A DNA stretch of 64,000 nt from Faucicola sp048551375 (GCF_048551375.1 NZ_JBLYZJ010000012.1:3981-67980); one strand, 5' to 3'; shown: positions 9,179 through 18,645, numbered from the stretch's first letter. Program-made: numbers and translations. The notes: generated by a model from the letters alone, not told the origin.

Positions 9179-10713
9179 GATGTTTGCGTTTGACGGTGCA
9201 AATAGTGCATGAGTAACGGCACAGGACGACCTGTGGCGGATGGTTCTTTGCCTGTTTGCCATGCTGTGCCTGCAATATCAAGGTGAGCCCACGGCGTATC
9301 TTCCACAAACTGCGATAAGAAACAGCCTGCCGTCACTGACCCTGCTGGCATACCGCCAATATTTTGTAAATCTGCCATATTGGATTTGAGTTGTTCTTGA
9401 TAATCCTCATCCAATGGCATGTGCCATACACGGTCGTGAGCGTCTTCACTGGCTTGTTCTAGCTCAAAAATTACGTCTTCATTATTACTGTATAAGCCAG
9501 AGCGAACATAGCCCAATGCCACGATACATGCCCCTGTCAAAGTCGCCATGTCGATGATGACTTTGGGTTGGTAGCGTTGTACATACACCAAGGTATCACA
9601 CAGTACCAATCGCCCTTCGGCATCGGTGTTGAGGATTTCGACTGTTTTACCATTCATGGCGGTGACGATGTCGCCTGGACGAGTGGCTTTGCCAGATGGC
9701 ATATTTTCGGCACAAGCAAGCGTTCCTACGACTTGTAATGGCAGGCGAGCTTGACAAAGTGCGGTCATAATGCCCATCACGGCGGCCGCTCCACCCATGT
9801 CAAATTTCATTTCACCCATGCCCAAGCCAGGTTTGAGCGAAATACCGCCCGAATCAAAGGTAATGCCTTTCCCCACCAATACAATCGGATTTTGTAATGC
9901 TGAATCGGTTTTTTTGGCTTTTTTAGTTTTACCATTGTTAGCGGAGGCTGACGTGCCGTTATATTCCATCACCACCAATTTTGGGGCGTTATCTGAGCCT
10001 TGACTGACCGCCAAAAAGCAGTTCATACCAAGTTTTTGCATATCCTTTGCTTCTAGCACTTTGACAGTCAATAGCTCTGGGTATTGTTTAGCAAGGGTAA
10101 GGGCTTGCTCGGCAAGATAGCTTGGGTTACAGACGTTGGGCGGCTCATTAGCAAGGTTGCGAGTGGCGGATTGTCCCACGAAAATTGCTTGTTGTAATGC
10201 AAGGATTGGTTCAAGGCTGGCTTGACAATCTTTGGCGACTTGTAGGCTAATCTGGGTGAGTTTGGCAGGGTCAGATTTTTTGCTTTTATAATTGTCAAAC
10301 TGATAGCTTTGGCTCATTAACGCAAGGCTAAATTGTCCAAATGCGACCGTATCAAGGCTGTCATCGAGATAAATCACTGCCGAGGCATACACGCCACTTA
10401 GCGTACTGTAGATGGCTTTGGCGATTTTTTGAAGCGGATTGCCAAGGATTTTAGCGGTTTTGCCCACGCCCACTAGCAATAAGGCAGGGGTTTGCTCAGT
10501 GGCGTAGCGAAGGGCGGTTTTTGCGACTTCGCCTTTAAACTGACTTTGGGCAATCAAGTCGGTGACTTGGGTTTGTAATTCGTTGGATAAATTGGCAAGG
10601 CTGGTGTTATTGTCATCTAGCAATACCACATGGCAAGTTTTGGCAGGGAGTTTTTTGCTTGTGGTGGTGAGGGTAAGTTGTAACTGTGGTTGTTTTTTGG
10701 TTTTGCTGACCAT
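9166..10713 (-). CDS. pepA: Leucyl aminopeptidase (M17)
   Basis: Two-metal cytosolic aminopeptidase that releases N-terminal residues. In other bacteria PepA also binds DNA as a Xer accessory factor. The signature NTDAEGRLVLCDTLVY lies near residue 360, after GKGITFDSGGISLKP and the metal ligands in KFDMGGAAAV. 515 residues from the ATG at 10713, which follows GGAG by seven bases and is preferred over the ATG at 10725. An insert rich in Lys/Thr/Asn (NGKTKKAKKTDS) near residue 260 interrupts the usual loop, but all catalytic segments are intact. Confidence 0.96.
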   Translation of the reverse strand: MVSKTKKQPQLQLTLTTTSKKLPAKTCHVVLLDDNNTSLANLSNELQTQVTDLIAQSQFKGEVAKTALRYATEQTPALLLVGVGKTAKILGNPLQKIAKAIYSTLSGVYASAVIYLDDSLDTVAFGQFSLALMSQSYQFDNYKSKKSDPAKLTQISLQVAKDCQASLEPILALQQAIFVGQSATRNLANEPPNVCNPSYLAEQALTLAKQYPELLTVKVLEAKDMQKLGMNCFLAVSQGSDNAPKLVVMEYNGTSASANNGKTKKAKKTDSALQNPIVLVGKGITFDSGGISLKPGLGMGEMKFDMGGAAAVMGIMTALCQARLPLQVVGTLACAENMPSGKATRPGDIVTAMNGKTVEILNTDAEGRLVLCDTLVYVQRYQPKVIIDMATLTGACIVALGYVRSGLYSNNEDVIFELEQASEDAHDRVWHMPLDEDYQEQLKSNMADLQNIGGMPAGSVTAGCFLSQFVEDTPWAHLDIAGTAWQTGKEPSATGRPVPLLMHYLHRQTQTSCPN

Positions 10714-10937
10714 GATAAGCTCCAAAAGGTTGGATAAGTGAATGCTGTGTCAAGGATTTTATACCTTTGCATTTAACTATAGTTTATCGCATAAGTCTAG
10801 CATTTCGCCATTTTTAGCGTGGGAATGATGATTATTTGTAAAATTTTGTCTAATTGCGTATACCGAATTAACTATGTTTTTGGTTGTAAGGATTGGTTAT
10901 AATGATGCTTTGTATAAAATTGATATAAGCGGTTGTT

Positions 10938-12971
10938 ATGAAAAATACCAAGATGCGTGACGCTAAAAGCCAAAAACCCCAAGCCTCCAAACAAGGTGAG
11001 CAAGATACTCAGCTATTGCCCAATCCTTTTCAATACTCACAGGTTTATCAACAACCCAAGTCGATTGATGCGATTATAATCATGGCGAGGGCGATTTGGT
11101 CAAAAGGCGATTTAGCCACAGCATTAGATTGGTATGATAAGGCACTTAGCTTAACGGTAAAACGAGCCGATATTTGGTATGATAAAGCCAATATCTTACT
11201 GGAGCAAGGACATACCAAACAGGCTGTCAGTTGCTTTGATAAAGGCTTTCAGTTAGATAAACCCAGCCTTGATGACCTTTATCAGATTGGTATTATGGCA
11301 AAAGATAATCAGCAGTTTGACATTGCTGTCCGTTGTTTTGAACGAATTTTAACTGAAGATGAAAATTATCATCGGATTCATTATGAGCTGATTTATTCTA
11401 CCTATTGGCATAAACAATATGACAAAATGCTAGCGGTATGTGACCAAGCCATCGCAAGACAACCCAACGTCAGTTATTTTTATTTTATGAAGGGCTGTGC
11501 TTATCAAGACCAAGGTAAGTTTGCATTGGCAATTCAAAGCTTCCAAAAAGTTGTGGATATTGATGCCAATTATCCTGAGGTATTGGGGATTTTGGTATCG
11601 CTTAAAGCCAAACTGGGCGATTGGGATGGCTTGAATGCGTTAATCCAAACAATGTGTGATGGGCTAGATGCAGGACAACCGACCAGTTCACCGTTCAATT
11701 TTATGGCATCAGTGGATAGCCCACAACAACAGATTTTTTGTTCACAGTCATTTTTACAACGCAATGGCTTTATTGAAAAACCCTTAGCGGTAAAATTGGG
11801 GGTGGATAAGCCCTTTGACTTTAGCAAACAAGCCAATTCACGCATCAAGATAGCGTATGTATCGGCAGATTTTTTTAATCATGCCACGGCAATTTTGATG
11901 GCAGAGCTATTTGAACTTCACGATAAATCCCGTTTTGAAGTCTATGCCTATTCTTATGGTATTAATGTCGAGGATGAATGGCGGATTCGTCTGCGTAATG
12001 CGTTTGAGTATTTTTATGAAGTTTCAGAATGGGACGATGAAAGCATTGCACAACATATATATGATGAACAAATCAGCATTGTCATTGACCTAAAAGGCTA
12101 TACAGGACAATCACGCACCAATATTTTTGCCTATCGCCCAGCCCCAATTCAAATCAACTATATTGGCTATCCTGGTACGATGGGTGCATCATTTATTGAT
12201 TATATCATCGCTGATAATACCTTAATTCCACCTCACCTTGAGCAATTTTATACCGAAAAAGTCATCAAACTACCACACAGCTACCAACCCAACGACCGCC
12301 ATCGTATCATTGGCTCAAATGTCCCCACCAAACAGCAGGCAGGACTACCAGAAGAGGCATTTGTGTTCTGTTGTTTTAACAACCCATTTAAGATTATGCC
12401 GGAAACATTTGCCGTGTGGATGCGTATTTTGCATCAAGTACCAAATAGTGTCTTATGGTTACTGCGTGATGTGGTTGAAACCGAAAATAATTTAAGAGAA
12501 CAAGCCAAACTGGCAGGTATTGACCCCAATCGCTTGGTATTTGCGGATAGAGTATTGGTGCAAGACCATTTGGCAAGGCATCAATTGGCAGATTTATTCC
12601 TTGATACGTTACCTTGTAATGCCCATACCACCACCAGTGATGCGTTATGGGCAGGCTTACCTGTCTTAACGTGTTTAGGGCAATCATTTGCCTCTCGAGT
12701 GGCAGGTAGCTTGCTTCATGCTTGCGAGCTTGATGAACTCATTACTGAATCAATGGCGGACTATGAAACATTGGCAGTGGCACTGGCAACAAATAGTGAT
12801 AAACTTACTGCTATCAAACAGCGACTACAAACCAACCGTGAGCATTATCCATTATTTGACACAGTACGTTATACCAAAAACTTGGAATCTGCTTACCAGC
12901 AGATTTTTGAGCAAGCTAAGCAAGGCAAAAAACCAGAAACATTGTTAATTATGGATACGCAAGATTCATAA
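10938..12971 (+). CDS. SPINDLY/OGT-family TPR glycosyltransferase (GT41-like)
   Basis: A 677-residue cytoplasmic protein. Residues about 50-240 are TPR repeats (AIWSKGDLATALDWYDKAL, KANILLEQGHTKQAVSCFDK, FALAIQSFQKVVDID). Residues about 300-650 match the catalytic region of SPINDLY/O-GlcNAc transferases (KIAYVSADFFNHATAILM, IDLKGYTGQSR, YIGYPGTMGASFIDYIIAD, CFNNPFKI, DTLPCNAHTTTSDALWAGLPVLT, ASRVAGSLL). The family transfers a sugar (GlcNAc or fucose) to Ser/Thr of proteins. It lies directly upstream of a surface lipoprotein with 48 residues of pure Ala/Ser/Thr repeats. That neighbour is a plausible acceptor, but this is inference from context. There is no signal peptide. Confidence 0.85.
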   Translation: MKNTKMRDAKSQKPQASKQGEQDTQLLPNPFQYSQVYQQPKSIDAIIIMARAIWSKGDLATALDWYDKALSLTVKRADIWYDKANILLEQGHTKQAVSCFDKGFQLDKPSLDDLYQIGIMAKDNQQFDIAVRCFERILTEDENYHRIHYELIYSTYWHKQYDKMLAVCDQAIARQPNVSYFYFMKGCAYQDQGKFALAIQSFQKVVDIDANYPEVLGILVSLKAKLGDWDGLNALIQTMCDGLDAGQPTSSPFNFMASVDSPQQQIFCSQSFLQRNGFIEKPLAVKLGVDKPFDFSKQANSRIKIAYVSADFFNHATAILMAELFELHDKSRFEVYAYSYGINVEDEWRIRLRNAFEYFYEVSEWDDESIAQHIYDEQISIVIDLKGYTGQSRTNIFAYRPAPIQINYIGYPGTMGASFIDYIIADNTLIPPHLEQFYTEKVIKLPHSYQPNDRHRIIGSNVPTKQQAGLPEEAFVFCCFNNPFKIMPETFAVWMRILHQVPNSVLWLLRDVVETENNLREQAKLAGIDPNRLVFADRVLVQDHLARHQLADLFLDTLPCNAHTTTSDALWAGLPVLTCLGQSFASRVAGSLLHACELDELITESMADYETLAVALATNSDKLTAIKQRLQTNREHYPLFDTVRYTKNLESAYQQIFEQAKQGKKPETLLIMDTQDS

Positions 12972-13334
12972 TCTGGATAGTTTTTATAGTCATTAAAAAT
13001 GAGTGGTACGGTATAATTGTAGAGAAATTTTATTTAATTTAATAATTAAATGTGGTATATTTTGGCTACAAATAAGCTAAACATAGCTATAAACTGCTTG
13101 TGACTGTATGATTTTTATCATATATTAGTGATTTTAAATAAAAAATTCTTTTGTTATTCAAAACTTACTGGTTGATTAACAACTGTATAAAGCTATTGAC
13201 GTTTTAGATTTTTTTTTGTTATTATTGAACCCACAGCATAACTTATAGTGTTGTTACATACAAAAGCTCTATTTTTACATCGATGTGACCCACCTCGAGC
13301 TTTTGGTTGACTCTCTGATCATGAGGAAATACAT
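12972..13334. other. AT-rich intergenic region upstream of the lipoprotein gene
   Basis: No coding frame seen. It holds a candidate promoter (listed separately) and, near 13262-13303, the arms AAAAGCTC / GAGCTTTT, which could fold in the leader of the lipoprotein mRNA. No terminator was seen after the glycosyltransferase, so read-through is possible. Confidence 0.5.
13196..13225 (+). promoter_or_regulatory. Candidate sigma-70 promoter of the lipoprotein gene
   Basis: TTGACG, an 18-bp spacer, then TATTAT, about 110 bp upstream of the lipoprotein start. This leaves a long leader. Called on consensus match only. Confidence 0.45.
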
Positions 13335-14999
13335 ATGAAAATGAAATATTTGGCTCTAACAGTAATGAGCCTTTTATCTACAGCAACTTTGACAGCTTGT
13401 GGTGGTAGTGATAGCGATACAGTAATTGCCCCATCAGTTGACAATGGTACTGGTGCAAGCACTTCAACTGCAGCAAGCACTTCAACCGCTGCAAGCACTT
13501 CAACCGCTGCAAGCACTTCAACCGCTGCAAGCACTTCAACCGCTGCAAGCACTTCAACTGCTGCAAGCACTTCAACTGCTGCAAGCACTTCAACTGCTGC
13601 TTCTGTTAGCACACCGACTAACACTGCTCCTGGTACTGGTGACGTAAAAGAGAACCCAGTTATCAATGGTGTTGAAATTGCTAAAAAATCTACTGTTGTA
13701 GGTCAAAGCTATAACCGTAAATCACAAGCCAACTTTGACTATGTTGCTAACACTAACGCTAGCAACGACAGCCAACCAGTTGCTTTAGGTGGTATGACCC
13801 TACAAGATAAAGATATGAAAAATATCATTATCGGTCGTGAAGTATACACCAACGTTGACAACGCTGCTGGTACTAAAATCGCTTCATTGACTGTAAACCG
13901 CTACGCAGGTAAAATCAATGGTGACGAACAAGCCACTAAAGCATATACTACTTTAGCTTATGATGACGCAACCAAAACATTTGTTAAAAAAGCAAGTGTT
14001 CAAACTGACAACAGCCCATTACAAGCACGTAATGACACAGAATTAGCTGCTGCTGCTACCTTCCTAACCAAACCATCTGATAAAGCAGGTTTGACTTATC
14101 GTAGCAATACTGCTTCAGTATTCAATGCAGGTGCAACTGATGCGGTTGAACTAGAAACTGAAAACGATGCAACCGACACTCGTATTTTTGGTGCTAAGTT
14201 CAAAGACTTCACCAATGCGGCTGCTGCTAACTCATACCGCGCACCACTATTGGACGCACAAGGTCAGCCAGTTAAATTCAGCAATACTTCTACTTACCAA
14301 ACTATGAAGTTAGACAATGTTCAATACGGTCGTGTTAGTACCAATGTTGACGCTCTATCTTCAGATACCGTTGGTAAAGAAACTGTTGACGGTCAAAAAT
14401 TTGTTGGTACAGCCGCATTACCTCATAACGCAAAAAATGCTGTTAATACTTACTACTACCGTGGTTTGAATGAAACAACATTGGATCAAATGGGTGCTTT
14501 ACCGAAAGATGCTAAATATGACTACTACGGTCATGCTTTGACTTATGGTTTGAATGGTACTGCCAATTCTGTAAATGGTCAATCTAACTCAGTGGGTGAC
14601 AGCTCAACTCAAATCACATTGGGTGACTTCGTTGCTGCTCAGTATGATGTAGCCAAAGCTTCAGTTGTTGGTAATATTTATAACATCAAATATACTACTG
14701 CCACAGGTAACGAAGGTAAACAAAACAACCTAGTTAGCTTCCAAGGTAAAGTAGCTGGTAACACCGTTGTTGGTGATGCAACTAACCTAGTAGCTGGTGC
14801 AACTGATCCTAAAGGTGCGTTCAAAGCATCATTCTACGGTAATGCTGCTCAAGAATTAGGTGGTGCTGTAAATTCACTTGAGGGTGAAAGCTATGGTCAC
14901 TCTGCATGGGGTGGTGTATTCGGTGCAAAACGTGAAATCCCAGTTGTTGTAACACCACCTACTGGCGGTAACATCAGCTTGGTTGAAGTAAATCCATAA
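13335..14999 (+). CDS. TbpB-like surface lipoprotein with ASTSTA repeats
   Basis: A 554-residue lipoprotein. The signal peptide ends in the lipobox LTAC (Cys22), followed by GGSDSD. Residues 41-88 are eight exact copies of the hexapeptide ASTSTA, a flexible Ser/Thr-rich stalk. The C-terminal part, from about residue 400, has the barrel features of the TbpB/solute-binding family (GAFKASFYGNAAQELGGAV, then AWGGVFGAKRE). Such proteins are displayed on the outer face of the outer membrane by Slam proteins, and a Slam gene follows immediately. The ligand is unknown, and no Fe-acquisition receptor gene is adjacent. AGGAAA precedes the ATG. Confidence 0.8.
   Translation: MKMKYLALTVMSLLSTATLTACGGSDSDTVIAPSVDNGTGASTSTAASTSTAASTSTAASTSTAASTSTAASTSTAASTSTAASTSTAASVSTPTNTAPGTGDVKENPVINGVEIAKKSTVVGQSYNRKSQANFDYVANTNASNDSQPVALGGMTLQDKDMKNIIIGREVYTNVDNAAGTKIASLTVNRYAGKINGDEQATKAYTTLAYDDATKTFVKKASVQTDNSPLQARNDTELAAAATFLTKPSDKAGLTYRSNTASVFNAGATDAVELETENDATDTRIFGAKFKDFTNAAAANSYRAPLLDAQGQPVKFSNTSTYQTMKLDNVQYGRVSTNVDALSSDTVGKETVDGQKFVGTAALPHNAKNAVNTYYYRGLNETTLDQMGALPKDAKYDYYGHALTYGLNGTANSVNGQSNSVGDSSTQITLGDFVAAQYDVAKASVVGNIYNIKYTTATGNEGKQNNLVSFQGKVAGNTVVGDATNLVAGATDPKGAFKASFYGNAAQELGGAVNSLEGESYGHSAWGGVFGAKREIPVVVTPPTGGNISLVEVNP
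13455..13598 (+). repeat. Eight tandem 18-bp repeats inside the lipoprotein gene
   Basis: The unit GCAAGCACTTCAACYGCW occurs eight times without interruption; units differ only at the third bases of the last two codons. Because 18 is a multiple of three, copy-number change would lengthen or shorten the stalk without a frameshift. Confidence 0.97.
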
Positions 15000-15032
15000 T
15001 AAGCATTATTACGTACAGTAATGTTTGTAATG

Positions 15033-15064
15033 AAAAAACAGCTATAGTGATATAGCTGTTTTTT
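15033..15064 (+). terminator. Rho-independent terminator after the lipoprotein gene
   Basis: Stem AACAGCTATA / TATAGCTGTT with a GTGA loop, flanked by an A run and a T run. It separates the lipoprotein gene from the Slam gene and could limit Slam expression relative to its substrate. Confidence 0.9.
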
Positions 15065-15172
15065 TTATGATTGTTGCTGTTTAATTAACAAACATAATTT
15101 TTTTTTAATTAAATATACTATTTTAACTTGATGTATTATAGTAGTATTTTTGTTTTGCTTAGAGCTTATCTT

Positions 15173-16603
15173 ATGAAAGTATGGTTACCACGTTTTTTAC
15201 CTACCAGTATTTTGTTTATACTTGTATCTAGTGTATCAGTTGCTCATGCAACGGATAACTCATCAGCTACCTCAATTCCAAAAGATGAAACTCAAACTCA
15301 AGAGTCTACATCACACGCAATGAGCAAAGAAGAATTACATGCCTATTTAAAACAAAACCCACAAGAGCTAGAAAAGCTTCTTACTCAAATGATTCAAAAA
15401 CAAAATGCTGACGCATTAGCAGAGTTATTACCTATTTATTCTGAATATGCGATGCGTGATGAATCTATGATTGAGTGGGGTAATGCCATCATCGCGATGA
15501 GCAAAGGGGATATTCAACAGAGTATTAAGCTGTATCGTAAAGTTAATGCGGTTCTACCCAATATCAAGCTATTGAGATTTCAGTTGGCTCAAGCCTTATT
15601 TCAAGATAAACAGTATAAAGCTGCCAAAAATGAGCTTGAAAAGTTGAGAAGTAGCTATACTGCCCAAGCTGATATTGATCAAATCAATCAGTTCATTCAA
15701 GCCATTGATCATCAAAATTCATGGAATTTTAATGTTAATGCGTATTTTATCAATGACAATAATTTAACCAATGCCTCCCCTAAAGGTACTAGCTATAATG
15801 GACTCGTGAATAATCAATCCCATCAAGAAGGGAAGGGAATTGGCTATGGGTTGAGTGCGGATAAAAAATGGTCATTAGATGATAGATTCTTTACTTCAGC
15901 AAAATTCAACCTTTACGGCAAAAATTACTGGGATAATAAAAAGTTTAATGAGGCAAATGCCAATGTAGGGGCTGGTATTGGCTATCAAAATGCCACCAGT
16001 GAAATTGAGTTATATCCATCATTTACGCAAGGGTGGTATGGTGGTGGTACGAGTGGTGATGGTGATTTAGAAAAGTATTCTAAAAATTCCGCTCTCAATC
16101 TCTCTGTTAGCCATTGGTTTGACCCAAAATTACTGTATCAAAACTTTTCTCAATATGGCAAAATTCGTTATGAAGAGCCATTTGATTCCAATGATATCAA
16201 TACACGAATATTCTCTAATACTTTAGTTTATTTACCAAAACAAACTCGTTCATTTTATGCTGGGCTTGATTTGATTAATGGTGATAATAGCAAAGGATAT
16301 GATTATAATTCTTATGACAAAAAAGGCGTTCGCCTTGGCTGGAGTGAGGCGTGGAATCATGGTATTTCGACTCGTGTAAATTTAGGTTTTGGTAAAAAAG
16401 ACTTTGATGGTCAACAGTTTTTGACTAATATTGAGAGAAAAGATAAAGAATACGATTTGGGTCTAAGCATTTGGAAGCGAGATTTCACAATCTTTAAGCT
16501 GACCCCACGGTTAAGTTGGAATTATCATAAGGTGACCAGTAATAGTCCATTTGATGAGTATTCTAAAAACAATGTCAATTTTGAATTGACTCAAACCTTC
16601 TAA
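15173..16603 (+). CDS. Slam-type surface lipoprotein assembly modulator
   Basis: Outer-membrane translocator that flips specific lipoproteins to the cell surface. The start at 15173 gives a signal peptide (MKVWLPRFLPTSILFILVSS, ending AHA). Residues about 60-185 are a periplasmic TPR-like domain (AEYAMRD-type helices, KGDIQQSIKLYRKVNAVLP, ALFQDKQYKAAKNELEKL). The rest to residue 476 is a beta-barrel of alternating aromatic strands ending in the typical terminal Phe (FELTQTF). Domain order and size match the Slam/DUF560 family. Adjacent to its presumed substrate, the TbpB-like lipoprotein, with a terminator between them. The frame opens at 15128, but that extension lacks a ribosome-binding site. 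Confidence 0.88.
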   Translation: MKVWLPRFLPTSILFILVSSVSVAHATDNSSATSIPKDETQTQESTSHAMSKEELHAYLKQNPQELEKLLTQMIQKQNADALAELLPIYSEYAMRDESMIEWGNAIIAMSKGDIQQSIKLYRKVNAVLPNIKLLRFQLAQALFQDKQYKAAKNELEKLRSSYTAQADIDQINQFIQAIDHQNSWNFNVNAYFINDNNLTNASPKGTSYNGLVNNQSHQEGKGIGYGLSADKKWSLDDRFFTSAKFNLYGKNYWDNKKFNEANANVGAGIGYQNATSEIELYPSFTQGWYGGGTSGDGDLEKYSKNSALNLSVSHWFDPKLLYQNFSQYGKIRYEEPFDSNDINTRIFSNTLVYLPKQTRSFYAGLDLINGDNSKGYDYNSYDKKGVRLGWSEAWNHGISTRVNLGFGKKDFDGQQFLTNIERKDKEYDLGLSIWKRDFTIFKLTPRLSWNYHKVTSNSPFDEYSKNNVNFELTQTF

Positions 16604-16630
16604 TTAATCCATTCTTTTTTCTGATAAAAT

Positions 16631-16654
16631 GGCGAAGTTATCTTCGCCTTTTTT
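16631..16654 (+). terminator. Terminator after the Slam gene
   Basis: Stem GGCGAAG / CTTCGCC with a four-base loop and a T6 run, 27 bases after the Slam stop and just ahead of the next gene. Confidence 0.88.
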
Positions 16655-16672
16655 GTTTAGGAAGCCGTCTGT

Positions 16673-17911
16673 ATGTTTCGTCCGTTTGCAGTTTTTATTG
16701 GTTTACGAAATGTTCGTGCTAAAAATGACAATGCCTTTATTTCTTTTATCTCATTGATTTCTATGGGCGGGTTGGTGTTGGGCGTTAGTGTGTTGATTAC
16801 TGTGTTGTCGGTGATGAATGGCTTTGAACAACAGCTTGAGGAAAAGGTATTGGGAATTGTGCCTCATGCGGTAATCTTATCACCACAGCGAATGTTAGAT
16901 TGGGAGGCAGTATCACAGCAAGCCAAACAAAATGACCCTAATATTTTGGCAACTGCCCCGTTTAATCGATTACAAGGCATGGCAGGTGCAAAAGATAGTA
17001 AATTAAGTTCGTTATTGCTAACTGGGGTGATACCCACATTAGAAAAACAGGTATCCGTTGTTGATGAGCAAATGATACAGGGTAGCTTCGATAGCTTACA
17101 GCCTAATACAAAAAATATTGTGATTGGTAAAGCTTTAGCAGAAGTCCTAAAAGTGGGGGTGGGTGAGCAGATTATGGTTATCATCCCACAAGGAACGAAT
17201 GAGCCTGCAGGCATTACACCACATTATTACCAACTAACGGTGACGGGTATTTATCAGTTGAAGCCAGATGCAGAAAAGTTGATGGTATTTATTCCTTTGA
17301 CCACGGCGAATACATTGGTGAATCAAGCGGATGGGGCTCAAGGTATCCGATTAAAGTTAAAAAATGTGTTTCAAGCGAGTCATTCTGCTCAATTAGCAAC
17401 GACCTTAAAACAAGGGTTGACCACACAAAACTGGACACAAACAAATGGTGATATGTTTAAGGTCATCAATATGCAAAAATCCATGACAGGATTGGTGTTG
17501 ATGCTGATTATTTTGGTAGCTTGTTTTAATATTGTGTCCACATTGATGATGATGGTGACGGATAAAAAAGCGGAAATTGCTATTTTAAAAACCTTTGGGG
17601 CATCACCTAGCACCATTATTAAGATTTTTATGGTACAGGGGGGATTTATCGCCCTAATCGGTACGGCGTTGGGTAGTGTGTTGGGTGTGGTAATGGCGAT
17701 GTCAGTGGGTAGGCTATCTGGGTGGGTTAATAGGGTATTTGATTTGCATTTATTTGATAGTTATTATGTGACCCAATTACCTTCCAAAATTAATAGCCTT
17801 GAAGTGGTTTTGGTGATTTTAGCAAGCACTATATTAGCCGTTATTTCAACGATTTATCCTGCCTATAAGGCATCAATAACACGCCCAATTGATGGCTTAA
17901 AAGGGGATTAG
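16673..17911 (+). CDS. lolC: Lipoprotein-releasing ABC transporter permease (LolC/LolF type)
   Basis: A 412-residue inner-membrane permease that hands mature lipoproteins to the periplasmic carrier LolA. The N-terminus FRPFAVFIGLRNVRAK, the first TM with GVSVLITVLSVMNGFEQQLEEKVLG, the large periplasmic domain, and three C-terminal helices with VTDKKAEIAILKTFGASP (the coupling helix) and TIYPAYKASITRPIDGLKGD are all family features. Only one permease is present and neither lolD nor a second permease gene is adjacent. In several relatives of this family a single hybrid LolF replaces LolC and LolE, so lolF is an equally reasonable name. Confidence 0.88.
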   Translation: MFRPFAVFIGLRNVRAKNDNAFISFISLISMGGLVLGVSVLITVLSVMNGFEQQLEEKVLGIVPHAVILSPQRMLDWEAVSQQAKQNDPNILATAPFNRLQGMAGAKDSKLSSLLLTGVIPTLEKQVSVVDEQMIQGSFDSLQPNTKNIVIGKALAEVLKVGVGEQIMVIIPQGTNEPAGITPHYYQLTVTGIYQLKPDAEKLMVFIPLTTANTLVNQADGAQGIRLKLKNVFQASHSAQLATTLKQGLTTQNWTQTNGDMFKVINMQKSMTGLVLMLIILVACFNIVSTLMMMVTDKKAEIAILKTFGASPSTIIKIFMVQGGFIALIGTALGSVLGVVMAMSVGRLSGWVNRVFDLHLFDSYYVTQLPSKINSLEVVLVILASTILAVISTIYPAYKASITRPIDGLKGD

Positions 17912-17931
17912 TTGTCTTAAATGAATGACAT

Positions 17932-17961
17932 AAAAAAAGCTAGAGGATTCTAGCTTTTTTA
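17932..17961 (+). terminator. Terminator after lolC
   Basis: Stem AAGCTAGA / TCTAGCTT with a GGAT loop, preceded by an A run and followed by a T run. The A/T flanks would also stop transcripts from dsbA on the other strand. Confidence 0.85.
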
Positions 17962-17968
17962 TTTAATT

Positions 17969-17990
17969 GGGCGTAAGCATTACGCCCCTA
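17969..17990. repeat. GGGCGTA...TACGCCCCTA palindrome (single)
   Basis: GGGCGTAAGCATTACGCCCCTA, a single copy of the palindromic family found at ten intergenic places in this window. It lies between convergent lolC and dsbA. Confidence 0.8.
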
Positions 17991-18015
17991 AAATATCATG
18001 TTGATTGGTTTGGTA

Positions 18016-18645
18016 TTATTTACCACCACGCTCAGCACGGGCTTTTTTGACCAAAAAGTCAACTACTTGTGGCACTTTACCGTCTTCACCTTGTACTACA
18101 TATTTACCATCAATCACCACGGCAGGCACGCCTGTTAGTTGGTAGCGTTTGGTTGCATCTTTTGAGCGAGCGATACGAGTGTTTACGGCAAAAGAGTTAT
18201 ACATGCTGTTAAATTTGCCAATATCTACGCCTTTTGAGGCATACCAATTGCCAATAGAAGCTTGGTCAAATAATTTTTGACGGTCCTTTTGTACCGCATC
18301 AAACATGGCTTGGTGGGTTTTGCCTTGATAGCCCAACAATTGAGCGGCGTAGAAGCCACGAGCATTTTGTTCCCAAACTGGGTTCATGGCGGCTGGGGTT
18401 TGTAAAAAAATCACATCGCTAGGCTTGTTTTTTGCCCATGTCTGCATATAAGGCTCTAAATTATAGCAATGTGGACAGCCATACCAAAAAAATTCACGTA
18501 CAATGATGTTTTTGCCTTCAATCACTTCTGGGTTTGGCAAGACGGTATAATCTTTGCCAGCAACAAAGTCGGCGGCTTGGGCATGAGTTGCCACACCAGT
18601 GAAGCCTAAAGCGATTGCCAATAGGGGAAATGCCAATGTTTTCAT
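18016..18645 (-). CDS. dsbA: Periplasmic thiol:disulfide interchange protein DsbA
   Basis: Introduces disulfide bonds into exported proteins. 209 residues with a signal peptide (MKTLAFPLLAIALGFTGVAT, ending AQA). The thioredoxin-fold active site CPHC lies in FFWYGCPHCYNLEPY near residue 58, and the cis-Pro loop is GVPAVVIDGKYVV near residue 175. Length and motif match DsbA rather than the DsbC/G isomerases. dsbB is not in the window. The gene stands alone and faces lolC. Confidence 0.95.
   Translation of the reverse strand: MKTLAFPLLAIALGFTGVATHAQAADFVAGKDYTVLPNPEVIEGKNIIVREFFWYGCPHCYNLEPYMQTWAKNKPSDVIFLQTPAAMNPVWEQNARGFYAAQLLGYQGKTHQAMFDAVQKDRQKLFDQASIGNWYASKGVDIGKFNSMYNSFAVNTRIARSKDATKRYQLTGVPAVVIDGKYVVQGEDGKVPQVVDFLVKKARAERGGK

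Noticed and set aside
9178..9262. Longer start of holC at 9262
   Set aside because: It would lie inside pepA and adds an unrelated basic segment; the ATG at 9178 gives the normal N-terminus.
13455..13598. CRISPR-like array
   Set aside because: The repeats are contiguous with no spacers and read in frame as protein.
13319..13666. 115-codon frame opposite the lipoprotein repeats
   Set aside because: Its repeated AAVEVL pattern is just the reverse strand of the ASTSTA repeats. No ribosome-binding site.
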